64,000 bases of DNA from Panulirus ornatus (Eukaryota > Arthropoda > Malacostraca > Decapoda > Palinuridae). The position numbers were made by a program, and so were the translations under genes. Shown piece after piece: positions 15,372-31,126 of this stretch (position 1 is the first letter of the stretch; each line of letters opens with the position of its first letter). Under the pieces are notes generated by a model. That model was not told the DNA's origin. It searched no databases and worked only from the letters and a program-made list of their open reading frames with translations. The stretch is from assembly GCF_036320965.1 (NCBI RefSeq), contig NC_092287.1, positions 14,139,200 through 14,203,199 on the forward strand. Direction: 5' to 3'.

Positions 15372-16580
15372 TTGTTGAGTATTCCTGGGAAATTATATGA
15401 GAGAGTATTGATTGAGAGTGTGAAGGCACGCACAGAGCATCAGATTGGGGAAGAGCAGTGTGGTTTCACAAGTGGTCGAGGATGTGTGGATCAGGTGTAT
15501 GCTCTGAAGAATGTATGTGAGAAATACTTAGAAAAACGAATGGATTTGTATGTAGCATTTATGGATCTGGAGAGGGCATATGATAGAGTTGATAGAGATG
15601 CTCTGTGGAAGGTATCAAGAATATATGATGTGGGAGGCAAGTTGTTAGAAGCAGCGAAAAGTTTTTATCGAGGATGGAATGTATGGGTCCGAGTAGGAAG
15701 AGAGGAAAGTTATTGGTTCTCAATGAATGCTGGTTTGCGGCAGGGGTGCGTGATGTCTCCATGATTGTTTAATTTGTTTATGGATGGGGTTGTTAGGGAG
15801 GTACATGCAAGAGTTTTGGAAAGATGGGCAAGTATGCAGTCTGTTGTGGTTGAGAGAGCTTGGGGAGTGATTCAGTTGTTGTTCGCTGATGATACAGCGC
15901 TGGTGGATGATTTGGGTGAGAAATTGCAGAAGTTGGTGACTGAGTTTGGTAAAGTGTGTGAAAGAAGAACGCTGAGAGTAAATGTGAATAAGAGCAAGGT
16001 TATTGGGTAGAGTAGGGTTGAGGGATAAGTCAACTGGGAGGTAAGTTTGAATGGAGAAAAATTGGAGGATGTAAAGCGTTTTAGATGTCTGGGAGTGGGT
16101 TTGGCAGCTGATGGAACCATGGAAGCAGTCACAGGTTGGGGGGAGGTTGCGAAAGTTCTGGGAGCGTTGAAATATGTGTGGAAGGCGAGATCATTATCTC
16201 GGAAAGCAAAAATGGGTATATTTGAAGGAATAGTGGTTCAAACAATATTGTGTGGTTGCGAGGCGTGGGCCATAGATAGGGTTTTGCGGAGGAGGGTGGA
16301 TGTGTTGGAAATGAGATGTTTGAGGACAATATGTGGTGTGAGTTGGTTTGATAGAGTGTGGTTGAGAGAGCAGAAGAGGGTTTATTGAAATGGTTTGGTC
16401 ACATGGAGAGAATGAGTGAGGAAAGATTGACAAAGAGGATATATGTGTAAGAGGTGGAAGGACCAAGGAGAAGTGGGAGACCATAATTGGAGGTTGAAGG
16501 ATGGAGTGAAAAAGACTGAGCGATCCGGGCCTGAACAGGCAGGAGGGTGAAAGGCTTGCAAGGAATAAAGTGAGTTGGAA
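15372..16580 (+). pseudogene. LINE RT, decayed (c10)
   Basis: Shows the LLSIPGKLYERVLIESV block, [20 protein letters not shown], motif A (AFMDLERAYDRVD), a motif B region with a TGA replacing the Trp of SPW (about 15,762), motif C ([10 protein letters not shown]), and the C-terminal region broken by stops near 16,008 and 16,388 and by small deletions. Confidence 0.85.
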
Positions 16581-16860
16581 CGATGTGGTATGCCGGGGTC
16601 GACGTGCTGTCAATGGATTGAACCAGGGCATGTGAAGCGTCTGGATGTGGAAATGATGTGGAAAGGGAGCTGTGGTTTCTGTGCATTATACATGACAGCT
16701 AGAGACTAAGTTTGAACAAATGTGGCCTTCGTCGGCTTTTCCTAGCGCTAATCGCGCGCATGTGGGAGGAGGAGGTTCTCATTTGAAATCTGGCGGGGTG
16801 GCGACGGAAATGAATAAAGGCAGCAAGTATGAATTATGTATATGTGTATATATGTATATA

Positions 16861-21766
<4,906 letters not shown>

Positions 21767-21815
<49 letters not shown>
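21767..21815. repeat. (AT)n microsatellite
   Basis: Follows the poly(A) of c12 and precedes a second LINE tail fragment in the same orientation. Confidence 0.97.
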
Positions 21816-21819
<4 letters not shown>

Positions 21820-21910
21820 ACGTTGAAATGTTTAGGTATGTATTTGTGCCTGTCTGGACGTGTATTGTATGTGCATGTGTATGTGGGAGACAGCGATAAA
21901 GTATAATAGA
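21816..21910 (+). mobile_element. LINE c13, 3' tail fragment with internal deletion
   Basis: The last part of a long-type UTR (GTATACGTTGAAATG), ending GGGAGACAGCGATAAAG, with the TTCGTCTGTTTCC..CTACCTCGC portion deleted. Confidence 0.7.
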
Positions 21911-21952
21911 ATATATATATATGTATATATGTATATATATGTGTGTGTGTGT
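21911..21952. repeat. (AT)n/(GT)n compound microsatellite
   Basis: ATATATGTATAT units change into (GT)6 just before the tRNA-like repeat at 21,953. Confidence 0.9.
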
Positions 21953-22125
21953 GGCCTAAGTTGGGTACCTATCTAATACATTACCCCCTAGGGGAGGATT
22001 AATAAGGAGATTGACTGTGGACTGACTGCCACAACCAGGATTCGATCTGTGTGCGTTCGACTTCGGGCGGGTCCATGAAAGCTTCACAGTCAGCAACGCT
22101 AACCGCTGCACCACGGAGGTGCATG
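21953..22125 (-). mobile_element. tRNA-derived SINE-like repeat
   Basis: Minus strand: an A-box-like TGGTGCAGCGGTTAGCGT (about 22,097-22,113) and a B-box-like GATCGAATCC (about 22,036-22,046) at tRNA-like spacing, then a body ending GGTACCCAACTTAGGCC next to the microsatellite. Three related loci share the A/B box region. These are Pol III internal promoter remnants; the sequence is not a cloverleaf-complete tRNA gene. Confidence 0.7.
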
Positions 22126-22435
22126 TGATGAATGAATGATGATTACTCATCTCAGATTGGGATGTGAAGAAGAAATGAGTAAGTGGGCGAGAAATTCCGT
22201 TCCCCTGTAGCCCACAAGGCAGTTAGTTGAGGATGTGTATGAGTAATTGGGAAGACTGACTGCACTTAATCTATCCTGAGGAAATTGGAAACGTTGTTAA
22301 TGATGACAGATAGATGGATAAGAGTTAGATCCAGTGAAGCCTCTGGCTCGGAAGTCTGAGGAATGGCGGACTGAGAAGTGCTAACCCGTGATGTATGTTT
22401 TATGTTGATGAAAACGGAAGTGAGTTTGTGTCTGT
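22126..22435. other. Low-copy region, nothing recognised
   Basis: About 300 bp of ordinary composition between two tRNA-like repeats. No ORF or tandem structure of note. Confidence 0.35.
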
Positions 22436-22529
22436 GTGTTTGTTGATTATCATTTGGCTTGTTACGGAGAGAGTTTTACACTCTTGTTGTCCCTTCTTTT
22501 ATCCTGTATGTGTACCATGTCTTTTTATG

Positions 22530-22616
<87 letters not shown>

Positions 22617-22775
22617 ACACATCAGATTAAGCCACGTACCCGTTTATCAATTAGCCCGAAGGTGAGCATGAACAGCTAGGATTACCTTTTGGGCCAACTG
22701 ATGCGCCCAAGATTCGAACCCGGGCAAGCCCGTGCGACACTAGCCAGAAATTACACCACGGAAACCCGTGTTTTT
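22436..22775 (-). mobile_element. tRNA-like repeat carrying an internal (CA)n
   Basis: A unit that recurs at 37,990-38,328: GGAGAGAGTTTTACACTC block, about 70 bp of T-rich sequence, a (CA)n tract, a TAAGCCACGTACCCGTTTATC block, then a tRNA-like part with B-box complement GATTCGAACCC (22,711-22,721) and A-box complement near 22,740-22,762. The conserved flanks show the microsatellite is internal to the dispersed repeat. Confidence 0.72.
22533..22620. repeat. (AC)n microsatellite
   Basis: About 88 bp of AC with one AT interruption near 22,611, embedded in the tRNA-like repeat. Confidence 0.98.
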
Positions 22776-23689
22776 GTGTGTGCGTAGGTGGATGTATTCA
22801 TGCACTCTCTGTACGTCTGTTTTGATACATTAAAACGTGAAACTTTTGTCCAAAGCTGTGAAAATTGTCCAAAACTGTGAAATATCTTGACCAAATATAC
22901 CATGGATGACCACTGGAATCCGTTATAATTCTTGGGTGGTTCCATCGGGATGTCCAAGGCTGATGATGTACGAGTCTCTCGGGAATACCGTCGTGAGATA
23001 TTGCACCGAGAACCACCTGGCAGTAATGACGCCTGTGAGGCTGGTCGTGTGTGGCGCCACAGTCAGGCCAGGCTGGAGGATGGTGACTGAAGCGCCTTGT
23101 TAGTGTATTCTTTCCTCTCAGTCCCCTGACGGCGGTAGCTGCTCGTAAAAAGAAAAAAAAAAAAAAAGAGAAAAGAAAAGAAGTTCTGCGGTTCATCCTA
23201 TTTCTCAGTAACAAGTTTGCCCAATGGAAGTTCCTGGAGATCGCCGCATTTTTGTGCACTGAAGATCCTTGGGTGTATATTTATCATTTCTGCCGACATA
23301 CCACAGGTTCTTTATTCCATCATCGACATATCCTTCTTAAGATAGCCGGACAAACACTGCAAATTAATCCGGCAGCCAGATTACGCTGATAATGGAAGGA
23401 AAGATTATTAAAGATTCGTGGTTAAAATGTTCATATATTTTCGTTGGTTTTGGGCCGTATGGTCCACAGTAATGGTTATCAAGGTCCGCCCACTGCTGTC
23501 CATAAGCTCGAGTTGATTTGCGCGTTGTGTGACCATAGATGGGCACTCGCATTACCGCATGAGAAGCTTGAATTTACGAATGTTATTATGCATAGCATAA
23601 ACCTAGAGCCGCATAACAGTCCTAATCTCACCCCAGCTTATCACACACCACGCTCATGATGTTATGTACCGGAATGACCAGTACAGGAG
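22776..23689. other. Low-copy region, nothing recognised
   Basis: No gene identified. A purine-rich A-run interrupted by G lies at 23,144-23,180. The right end runs into the decayed Ty3/Gypsy pol. Confidence 0.35.
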
Positions 23690-24710
23690 ATGGTGAAACA
23701 CAACGTTGTCGAGCCCATTGTGAGCCTGTGGTACGCTACATTCTTAATGGTTCCCGAAGTTGATGGGACATTTAGTCTTAAAACTGATTTCTGTTAGTAA
23801 GATCTGGCTGCGGCACCTGAGCGGTTATTTCTACCTATGTCAAACAACTATGTCGCCAAGCTAAAGATTGTAAGCCTCAGACAGCTTTTTCAGTTCCCTG
23901 GAATATATCCCGTTCCCAAAGATGTCCTCCGGGCTGCAGAATTCACCTATTGCCTATGTTTGCTTGGTAAATACTGTGTTTCTGGTTGTATTGGGTGATA
24001 AATCTCATAATCTACTGGGAATATAGTGCTGTAATTTTGAGGATTTGAAGAAATATTTTGGAAAGCTATTGTTCGAGAAGAAAGATGGACCCTGTCTGAA
24101 GGAAGTCTTGCAACTTATTTTGTCATGAGAATTGGTAATTTATTTGAAGCTTGTGCATGATGCACCTGGAAGTGCCCATGCAGTTAAAGACAACCCTAAA
24201 GCAAGCCTTATTAATGTATTTCTTGCCAGAGATAGCAAGAGACATCAATGATTAAGTTGAATACTGACACTCTAGGAGTTCATATGGGTCACAACCTTGC
24301 GCTCGTACTGGTGAACATTATTGACAGGCCAGGTAGTCTGTGGGAGATTTTATACCTGTCCTCAGCAGATTTACAAGAATGGAGGGCGGTAATGAATACC
24401 TCCTTCTTATGAAGATTACTTTCTAGTTATGTAAGTTATTTCCTTTATCTAATAAACCCGCAAACGCAATCGCTAGAGCTCTCAAGGTTGCCATTATCTG
24501 TGGGCAGTCAATAGTTAGAGTGCTCCCTCCTGACAGTGGGTCAGAATTTAACAAAGTTTTGCTTAATAAACTGTGTCAATTTCACAATATCACTGAGTGT
24601 AACAAACTTGCCTGCCACGCAGCTAATAATGGGTTATCGCAGAGGACGAATGGGAAAGTGTTAGACGCGAGGCGGCAATCAGCTGAGCCTAATGGTTACA
24701 TGTGAGATCC
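23690..24710 (+). pseudogene. Decayed Ty3/Gypsy-type pol (RT to integrase)
   Basis: Read in shifting frames: an RT start resembling EPIVSLWYATFLMVPEVDGT then TDFC, a degenerate RT middle (QFPGIYPVPKD), an integrase zinc-finger-like LVHDAPGSAH (about 24,145), and an integrase core EYLLLMKIT ... NAIARALKVAIICG ... PPDSGSEFNKVLLNKLCQFH ... GLSQRTNGKVL (24,390-24,680). The second catalytic Asp survives in DSGSEF; the position of the catalytic Glu reads Gln (SQRTN). Many stops; no LTRs seen. Order RT before integrase fits Ty3/Gypsy. Assignment is by motif resemblance. Confidence 0.72.
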
Positions 24711-25495
24711 GTCGGTCCCTGATGTCCAGCGTGTCACTGATTAAGCTTTGAGTGCCTTTGTAGGATATTCATCTCACTATGTTCTGTTGCTCTAAGCCGA
24801 GGCCTATGTATGATGTAGACTATTACATGCAAACCTGTTAAACTCTGGCACAGAATGTATTCCACAGTGTAAACTGATTTTTGCAGAAGGCGAAGAGTGA
24901 TGTGATCAATCCACATCATTGAATTGCGTAAGAGAATCACACGTAAGAGGACAAGTTAGTAACAGTTTGAGTCCAGGAAAGGTGGTGTTACCTAACTTGC
25001 GGGATAGCTCACGGAAGCTTATATAGTATAAACAAAATTCTATGGGAACAAATTCCAGTTGGCTCCGAGCCACACGGAAAGCACATGGTCCACTAGGGGC
25101 ATTTACAGATATTGATATTCATAGAGTGTCTAGTAATATGTAGACGGATCTTCTTGGACTGGAAGAGAAGCTTCCGTGCAAATGGAAGATGCCCCACAAG
25201 CACTGAAGGAGTCTTCCTCAGGTGGTGGCTCCAACCTACACTAAAAAAGCGAAAACACGGTAGCTATTGATGTGACAGACCATGGAGACGAGTCCAACGC
25301 ATGGTTTGATTCCCAGACATATGTCACACTTCGAGAGACAGCTGGTAAGATTAGAGTTGACAAGGAAGCCCTATGTTACCAGTGATGCTTTGGTTCAAGT
25401 ATAAGGAGACATGGCTTGTATATGGCAGCCAAATTGTAGTGGGCTGCCCAATGTACTTTGTAAAAACCACCCCAAGGGGTAGAAGTAGTGGGGTT
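24711..25495. other. Possible continuation of the Ty3/Gypsy remnant
   Basis: Follows the integrase remnant; some phrases could be a degraded pol C-terminus, but no motif is clear enough to call and no LTR or polypurine tract is evident. Confidence 0.3.
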
Positions 25496-26215
25496 TGGGT
25501 TTTTTTAAAAAAAGGGGAAAAATTGGGCCCAAAAAAAAGGGGCCCCCTTTTTTTTTCCCCGGGGGGGGGAAAAAGGGGGTTTTTTCCCCAAAAAAAAAAT
25601 AAGGAAAGGGGGGGGAAAAAGGGGGAAAAAAAGGGGCCCCCCGGGGGGGGGGGGGGGGTTTTAAAAAAAAAAAAAATAATTTAAAAAAAATTTTTTTAAA
25701 AAAAAAATTTAAAAAGGTTTTTTTGGGGGAAAATTTTGGGGGGTTTTTTTTTTGGGGGGAGGGGGAAAAAATTTTTCGGGGAAAAGGGTTGGAAAGGGGG
25801 AAAAAAAAATTTTTTTTAAAAATTTTGGGGGAAAAAAATTTTTTTTTGGGGAAAGGTTGGGGTTTGGGGGTTTTTTTTCAAATTTTTTTTAAAGGGGAAA
25901 TTTTTAAAATTTTTTTTAAAAAATTTTAAAAAAAATTTTTTTTTTTTTAAAAAAAATTTTTTTTTTTAAAAAAAAAAATTTTTAATTTTTAAAGGGGGGA
26001 AAGGGGAAAAAAAATTTTTTTGGTGGGAGGGGGTTAAAAGAAAGGGGAGCGGGGGTAAAGAAACAAGAGGTGAAAAAAAGGGGGCAAATGGAAATTGGGG
26101 GGGGGAGAAAATAATTAAATTTAAAATAAAAAATTTTTTAAATAAATTTTTTAAAAAGGGGAAAATAATTTTAAATGAAGGGGAAAGGGGGAGGTATACA
26201 ATAGGGTGATGTGAG
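25496..26215. other. Homopolymer-garbled sequence, probable assembly artefact
   Basis: About 0.7 kb composed almost wholly of runs of 3-15 identical bases, unlike anything else in the window. Toward the right (26,040-26,215) LINE words such as GAGGTGAAAAA..GGGGGCAAATG reappear with stretched or collapsed runs, then become clean LINE. This looks like a low-quality consensus over a LINE copy. Its open frames are meaningless. Confidence 0.85.
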
Positions 26216-28304
26216 AAGGGAGGGATGAGTTTTTGAAGGTTTGTTGAATGTGTTGATGAAGAGTGGCAGATGTGGGGTGTCTTGGTCGAGGTGGTGTGCA
26301 AAGTGAGAGGGTTAGGGAAAATGATTTGGTAAATAGAGAAGAGGTAGTAAAAGCTTTACGGAAGAATGAAAGCCGGCAAAGCAGCATGTTTGGATGGTAT
26401 TGCAGTGGAATTTATTAAAAAGGGGGTGACTGTATGGTTGACTGGATGGTAAGGTTATTTAATGTATGAATGATTCATGGTGAGGTGCCTGAGGATTGGC
26501 GGAATGCTTGCATAATGCCACTGTACAAAGGCAAAGGGGATAAGAGTGAGTGCTCAAATTACAGAGATATAAGTTTGTTGAGTATTCCTGGTAAATTATA
26601 TGGGAGGTTATTGATTGAGAGGGTGAAGGCATGTACAGAGCATCAGATTGGGGAAGAGCAGTGTGGTTACAGAAGTGGTAGAGGATGTGTGGATAAGGTG
26701 TTTGCTTTGAAGAATGTATGCGAGAAATACTTAGAAAAACAAATGGATTTGTATGTAGCATTTATGGATCTGGAAAAGACATATGATAGAGTTGATAGAG
26801 ATGCTCTGTGGAAGGTTTTAAGAATATATGGTGTGGGAGGCAAGTTGTTAGAAGCAGTGAAGAGTTTTTATCGAGGATGTAAGGCGTGTGTACGTGTAGG
26901 AAGAGAGGAAAGTGATTGGTTCTCAGTGAATGTAGGTTTGCGGCAGGGGTGTGTGATGTCTCCATGGTTGTTTAATTTGTTTATGGATGGGGTTGTTAGG
27001 GAGATGAATGCAAGAGTTTTGGAAAGAGGGGCAAGTATGAAGTCCGTTGTAGATGAGAGAGCTTGGGAAGTGAGTCAGTTGTTGTTCGCTGATGATACAG
27101 CGCTGGTGGCTGATTAATGTAAGAAACTGTACAAGCTGGTGACTGAGTTTGGTAAAGTGTGTGAAAGAAGAAAGTTAAGAGTAAATGTAAATAAGAGCAA
27201 GGTTATTAGGTACAGTAGGGTTGAGGGTCAAGTCAATTGGGAGGTAAGTTTGAATGGAAAAAAGCTGGAGGAAGTGAAGTGTTTTAGATATCTGGGAGTG
27301 GATCTGGCAGCGGATGGAACCATGGAAGCGGAAGTGGATCATAGGGTGGGGGAGGGGGCGAAAATTCTGGGAGCCTTGAAGAATGTGTGGAAGTCGAGAA
27401 CATTATCTCGGAAAGCAAAAATGGGTATGTTTAAAGGAATAGTGGTTCCAACAATGTTGTGTGGTTGCGAGGCGTGGGCTATGGATAGAGTTGTGCGCAG
27501 GAGGCTGGATGTGCCGGAAATGAGATGTTTGAGGACAATATGTGGTGTGAGGTGGTTTGATCGAGTAAGTAATGTAAGGGTGAGAGAGATGTGTGGAAAT
27601 AAAAAGAGTGTGGTTGAGAGAGCAGAAGAGGGTGTTTTGAAATGGTTTGGTCACATGGAGAGAATGAGTTGGGAAAGACTGACCAAGAGGATATATGTGT
27701 CAGAGGTGGAGGGAGCGAGGAGAAGTGGGAGACCAAATTGGAGGTGGAAAGATGGAGTGAAAAAGATTTTGAGTGATCGAGGCCTGAACATGCAGGAGGA
27801 TGAAAGGCGTGCAAGGAATAGAATGAATTGGAACGATATGGTATACCTGGGTCGACGTACTGTCAGTGGATTGAACCAGGGCATGTGAAGCGTCTTGGGT
27901 AAACCATGCAAAGTGCGTGGGGCCTGGATGTGGAAAGGGAGCTGTGGTTTCGGGCATTATTACATGACAGCTAGAGACTGAGTGTGAACGAATGGGGCCT
28001 TTGGTGTTTTTCCTAGCGCTACCTCGCACACATGAGGGGGGAGGGGGTTGTTATTCCATGTGTGGCGAGGTGGCGATGGGAACAAATAAAGGCAGACTGT
28101 ATGAATTATGTACATGTGTATATATGTATATGTCTGTGTGTGTATATGTATGTGTACATTGAGATGTATAGGTATGTATATTGTGCGTGTGTGGACATGT
28201 CTGTATATACATATGTATGTGGTTGGGTTGAGCCATTCTTTTGTCTGTTTCCTTGCGCTACCTCGCTAACGCGGGAGACAGCGACAAAACATAATAATAA
28301 AATA

Positions 28305-28308
<4 letters not shown>
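26040..28308 (+). mobile_element. LINE c14 (long-UTR type), start lost in garbled sequence
   Basis: Clean from about 26,215 ([11 protein letters not shown] region) through RT, C-terminal region, long UTR and tail at 28,245-28,290, followed by ATAATAATAAAATAAA simple sequence and (AT)n. Confidence 0.92.
26296..27888 (+). pseudogene. LINE RT with few breaks (c14)
   Basis: Open from 26,470 to a TAA at 27,115-27,117 just after motif C ([10 protein letters not shown]), then open again from 27,139 to 27,888. Motif A reads [15 protein letters not shown] and motif [14 protein letters not shown]. It ends with the longer C-terminus VSGLNQGM because the CGA codon after GRR is retained. Upstream of 26,470 there are frameshifts near 26,365, 26,430 and 26,450. 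Confidence 0.88.

Positions 28309-28375
<67 letters not shown>
28309..28375. repeat. (AT)n microsatellite
   Basis: Between the 3' end of c14 and the 5' end of short element S2, same orientation. Confidence 0.97.
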
Positions 28376-28380
<5 letters not shown>

Positions 28381-28381
<1 letters not shown>

Positions 28382-28629
28382 TATCCCTGGGGATAGGGGA
28401 GAAAGAATACTACCCACGTATTCCCTGCATGTGGTAGAAGGCGACTAAAAGGGGAGGGAGCGGGTGGCTGGAAATCCTCCCCTCTCGCTTTTTTTTTTTA
28501 TTTTCCAAATGAGGGAACAGAGAAGGGGGCCAGGTGAGGATATTCCTTCAAAGGCCCAGTCCTTTGTTCTCAACGCTACCTCGCTAATGCGGGAAATGGC
28601 GAATAGTATGAAAAAAAAGAAAAAAAAAA
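28381..28629 (+). mobile_element. Short head-tail element S2
   Basis: Starts TTATCCCTGGGGATAGG and ends GCGGGAAATGGCG, AATAGTATG and an A-rich tail. The head hairpin arms GAATAC/GTATTC and the GTGG..CGAC region are kept. The A-rich tail meets the T-rich poly(A) complement of LINE c15, giving a tail-to-tail arrangement. Confidence 0.85.
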
Positions 28630-28630
28630 T

Positions 28631-30590
28631 ATTTTTTTTTTTCTTTTTTTATTTTGCTTTGTCGCTGTATCCCGCGTTTGCGAGGTAGCGCAAGGAAACA
28701 GACGAAAGAAATGGCCTAACCCATCCCCATACTCATGTATATACATACGTCCACACTCGCAAATATACATACCTACACAGCTTTCCATGGTTTACCCCAG
28801 ACGCTTCACATGCCTTGATTCAATCCACTGACAGCACGTCAACCCCGGTATACCACATCGCTCCAATTCACTCTATTCCTTGCCCTCCTTTCACCCTCCT
28901 GCATGTTCAGGCCCCGATCACACAAAATCTTTTTCACTCCATCTTTCCACCTCCAATTTGGTCTCCCTCTTCTCCTCGTTCCCTCCACCTCCTACACCTA
29001 TATCCTCTTGGTCAATCTTTCCTCACTCATTCTCTCCATGTGCCCAAACCATTTCAAAACACCCTCTTCTGCTCTCTCAACCACGCTCTTTTTATTTCCA
29101 CACATCTCTCTTACCCTTACGTTACTTACTCGATCAAACCACCTTACACCACACATTGTCTTCAAACATCTCATTTCCAGCACATCCATCCTCCTGCGCA
29201 CAACTCTATCCATAGCCCACGCCTCGCAACCATACAACATTGCTGGAACCACTATTCCTTCAAACATACCCATTTTTGCTTTCCGAGATAATGTTCTCGA
29301 CTTCCACACATTCTTCAAGGCCCCCAGAATTTTCGCCCCCTCCCCCACCATATGATCCACTTCCGCTTCCATGGTTCCATCCGCTGCCAGATCCACTCCC
29401 AGATATCTAAAACACTTCACTTCCTCCAGTTTTTCTCCATTCAAACTCACCTCCCAATTGACTTGACCCTCAACCCTACTGTACCTAATAACCTTGCTCT
29501 TATTCACATTTACTCTTAACTTTCTTCTTCCACACACTTTAGCAAATTCAGTCACCAGCTTCTGCAGTTTCTCACATGAATCAGCCACCAGCGCTGTATC
29601 ATCAGCGAACAACAACTGACTCACTTCACAAGCTCTCTCATCCCCAACAGACTTCTTACTTGCCCCTCTTTCTAAAACTCTTGCATTCACCTCCCTAACA
29701 ACCCAATCCATAAACAAATTAAACAACCATGGAGACATCACACACCCCTGCCCAAACCTACATTCACTGAGAACCAATCACTTTGCCTCTCTTCCTACAC
29801 GTACACATGCCTTACATCCTCGATAAAAACTTTTCACTGCTTCTAACAACATGCCTCCCACACCATATATTCTTAATACCTTCCACAGAGCATCTCTATC
29901 GACTCTATCATATGCCTTCTCCAGATCCATAAATGCTACATACAAATCCATTTGCTTTTCTAAGTATTTCTCATATACATTCTTCAAAGCAAACACCTGA
30001 TCCACACATCCTCTACCACTTCTGAAACCACACTGCTCTTCCCCAATCTGATGCTCTGTACATGCCTTCACCCTCTCAATCAATACCCTCCCATATAATT
30101 TACCAGGAATACTCAACAAACTTATACCTCTGTAATTTAAGCACTCACTCTTATCCCCTTTCCCTTTTTACAATGGCACTATGCACGCATTCCGCCAATC
30201 CTCAGGCACCTCACCATGAGTCATACATACATTAAATAACCTTACTAACCAGTCAACAATACAGTCACCCCCTTTTTTAATAAATTCCACTGCAATCCCA
30301 TCCAAACCTGCTGCCTTGCCGGCTTTCATCTTCCGCAAAGCTTCCACTACCTCTTCTCTGTTTACCAAATCATTTTCCCTAACTTTGCACACCTCTCACT
30401 TTCCTCTCACTTTGCAAACTACCTCGACCAAAACACCCTATATCTGCCACTCTATCATCAAACACATTCAACAAACCTTCAAAATACTCACTCCATCTCC
30501 TTCTCACATCACCACTACTTGTTATCACCTCCCCATTTGTGCCCTTCACTGAAGTTCCCATTTGCTCCCTTGTCTTACGCACTTTCTTTA
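28631..30590 (-). mobile_element. LINE c15, 5'-truncated (short-UTR type)
   Basis: Poly(A) complement, conserved tail and short UTR at 28,631-28,840, then the C-terminal region and RT back to the [10 protein letters not shown] linker, where it meets a TATATACACATATA stretch and PLE P3. Confidence 0.93.
28839..30587 (-). pseudogene. LINE RT with nonsense and frameshift damage (c15)
   Basis: Contains [31 protein letters not shown], motif [13 protein letters not shown], a damaged motif B (Q-G-C-V-M-S-P kept; a frameshift at about 29,775 replaces the EESDWF segment), motif C FADD and [17 protein letters not shown] after LTKRI (near 28,998) is the same nonsense codon found in c12. A small insertion near 30,390 duplicates part of the SERVREND segment. 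Confidence 0.87.
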
Positions 30591-30601
30591 TATACACATA
30601 T

Positions 30602-30749
30602 ATTCCTATGAGTCCACGGGGAAAATGAAACAGGAAAAGTTCCCAAGTGCACTTTCGTGTAATAATCACATCATCAGGGGAGACACAAGAGAGAAATATA
30701 ACAGTCAGTTGATATACATCGAAGAGACGAAGCTAGGACGCCAATTGGT
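30602..30749 (-). mobile_element. PLE P3, terminal fragment
   Basis: The last ~148 bp of the PLE on the minus strand, from the terminal CCTATGAGTCCACGG block through the hammerhead-like motif to GACGCCAATTGG. It is fused to a LINE tail on the right across a perfect 9-bp inverted repeat. Confidence 0.85.
30641..30681 (-). ncRNA. Hammerhead-ribozyme-like motif (P3)
   Basis: Identical in the core to the P1 motif: TCCC, CTGATGA, TGTGATTATTACAC, GAAA, GTGCACTT, GGGA. Core bases are intact, with the same single extra nucleotide at stem II. Confidence 0.6.
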
Positions 30750-30755
30750 CCTAGC

Positions 30756-30828
30756 TTTCGTCTGTTTCCTTGCGCTACCTCGCTAACGCAGGAGACAGCG
30801 ACAAAGCAAAATAAATAAAAAATAAATA
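30756..30828 (+). mobile_element. LINE c16, 3' tail only
   Basis: TTCGTCTGTTTCC, CTACCTCGCTAACGCAGGAG, ACAGCGACAAAGC, then AATAAATAAA: an isolated LINE tail directly after PLE P3. Confidence 0.85.
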
Positions 30829-30836
30829 TATATATA

Positions 30837-31084
30837 TTTTTCTTTCAAACTATTCGCCATTTCCCGCATTAGCGAGGTAGCGTTAAGAACAGAGGACTGG
30901 GTCTTTGAGGGAATACCCTCACCTGGCCCAATTCTCTGTTCCTTCTTTTGGAAAATTAAAAAAAAAAAAAAAAAAAACGAGTGGGGAGGATTTCCTGCAC
31001 CCCGCTCCCTCCCCTTTTAGTCGCCTTCTACGACACGCAGGGAATACGTGAGAAGTATTCTTTCTCCCCTATCCCCAGGGATAA
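30837..31084 (-). mobile_element. Short head-tail element S3
   Basis: Minus-strand copy with complete ends: tail complement CGCCATTTCCCGCATTAGCG at the left, head complement CCCCTATCCCCAGGGATAA at the right. An internal A-run of about 20 nt lies mid-element. Confidence 0.85.
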
Positions 31085-31085
31085 T

Positions 31086-31126
31086 ATATATATGTATATT
31101 ATTATTATACTTTTATAATAATATAC

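Noticed and set aside
22030..22115. Functional tRNA gene
   Set aside because: A- and B-box-like segments are present, but no acceptor stem pairing or terminator is seen, and the same unit is repeated elsewhere with divergence.
25373..25929. Gly/Lys/Phe-rich ORFs
   Set aside because: They lie in or run into the homopolymer-garbled block and reflect A and G runs.
28590..28620. AATGGCGAAT in the S-element tail resembling the catalytic joining segment of the hepatitis delta virus ribozyme
   Set aside because: A P4-like hairpin precedes it, but I could not find matching P1 and P2 strands upstream in the order required, so the short word match is most likely chance.
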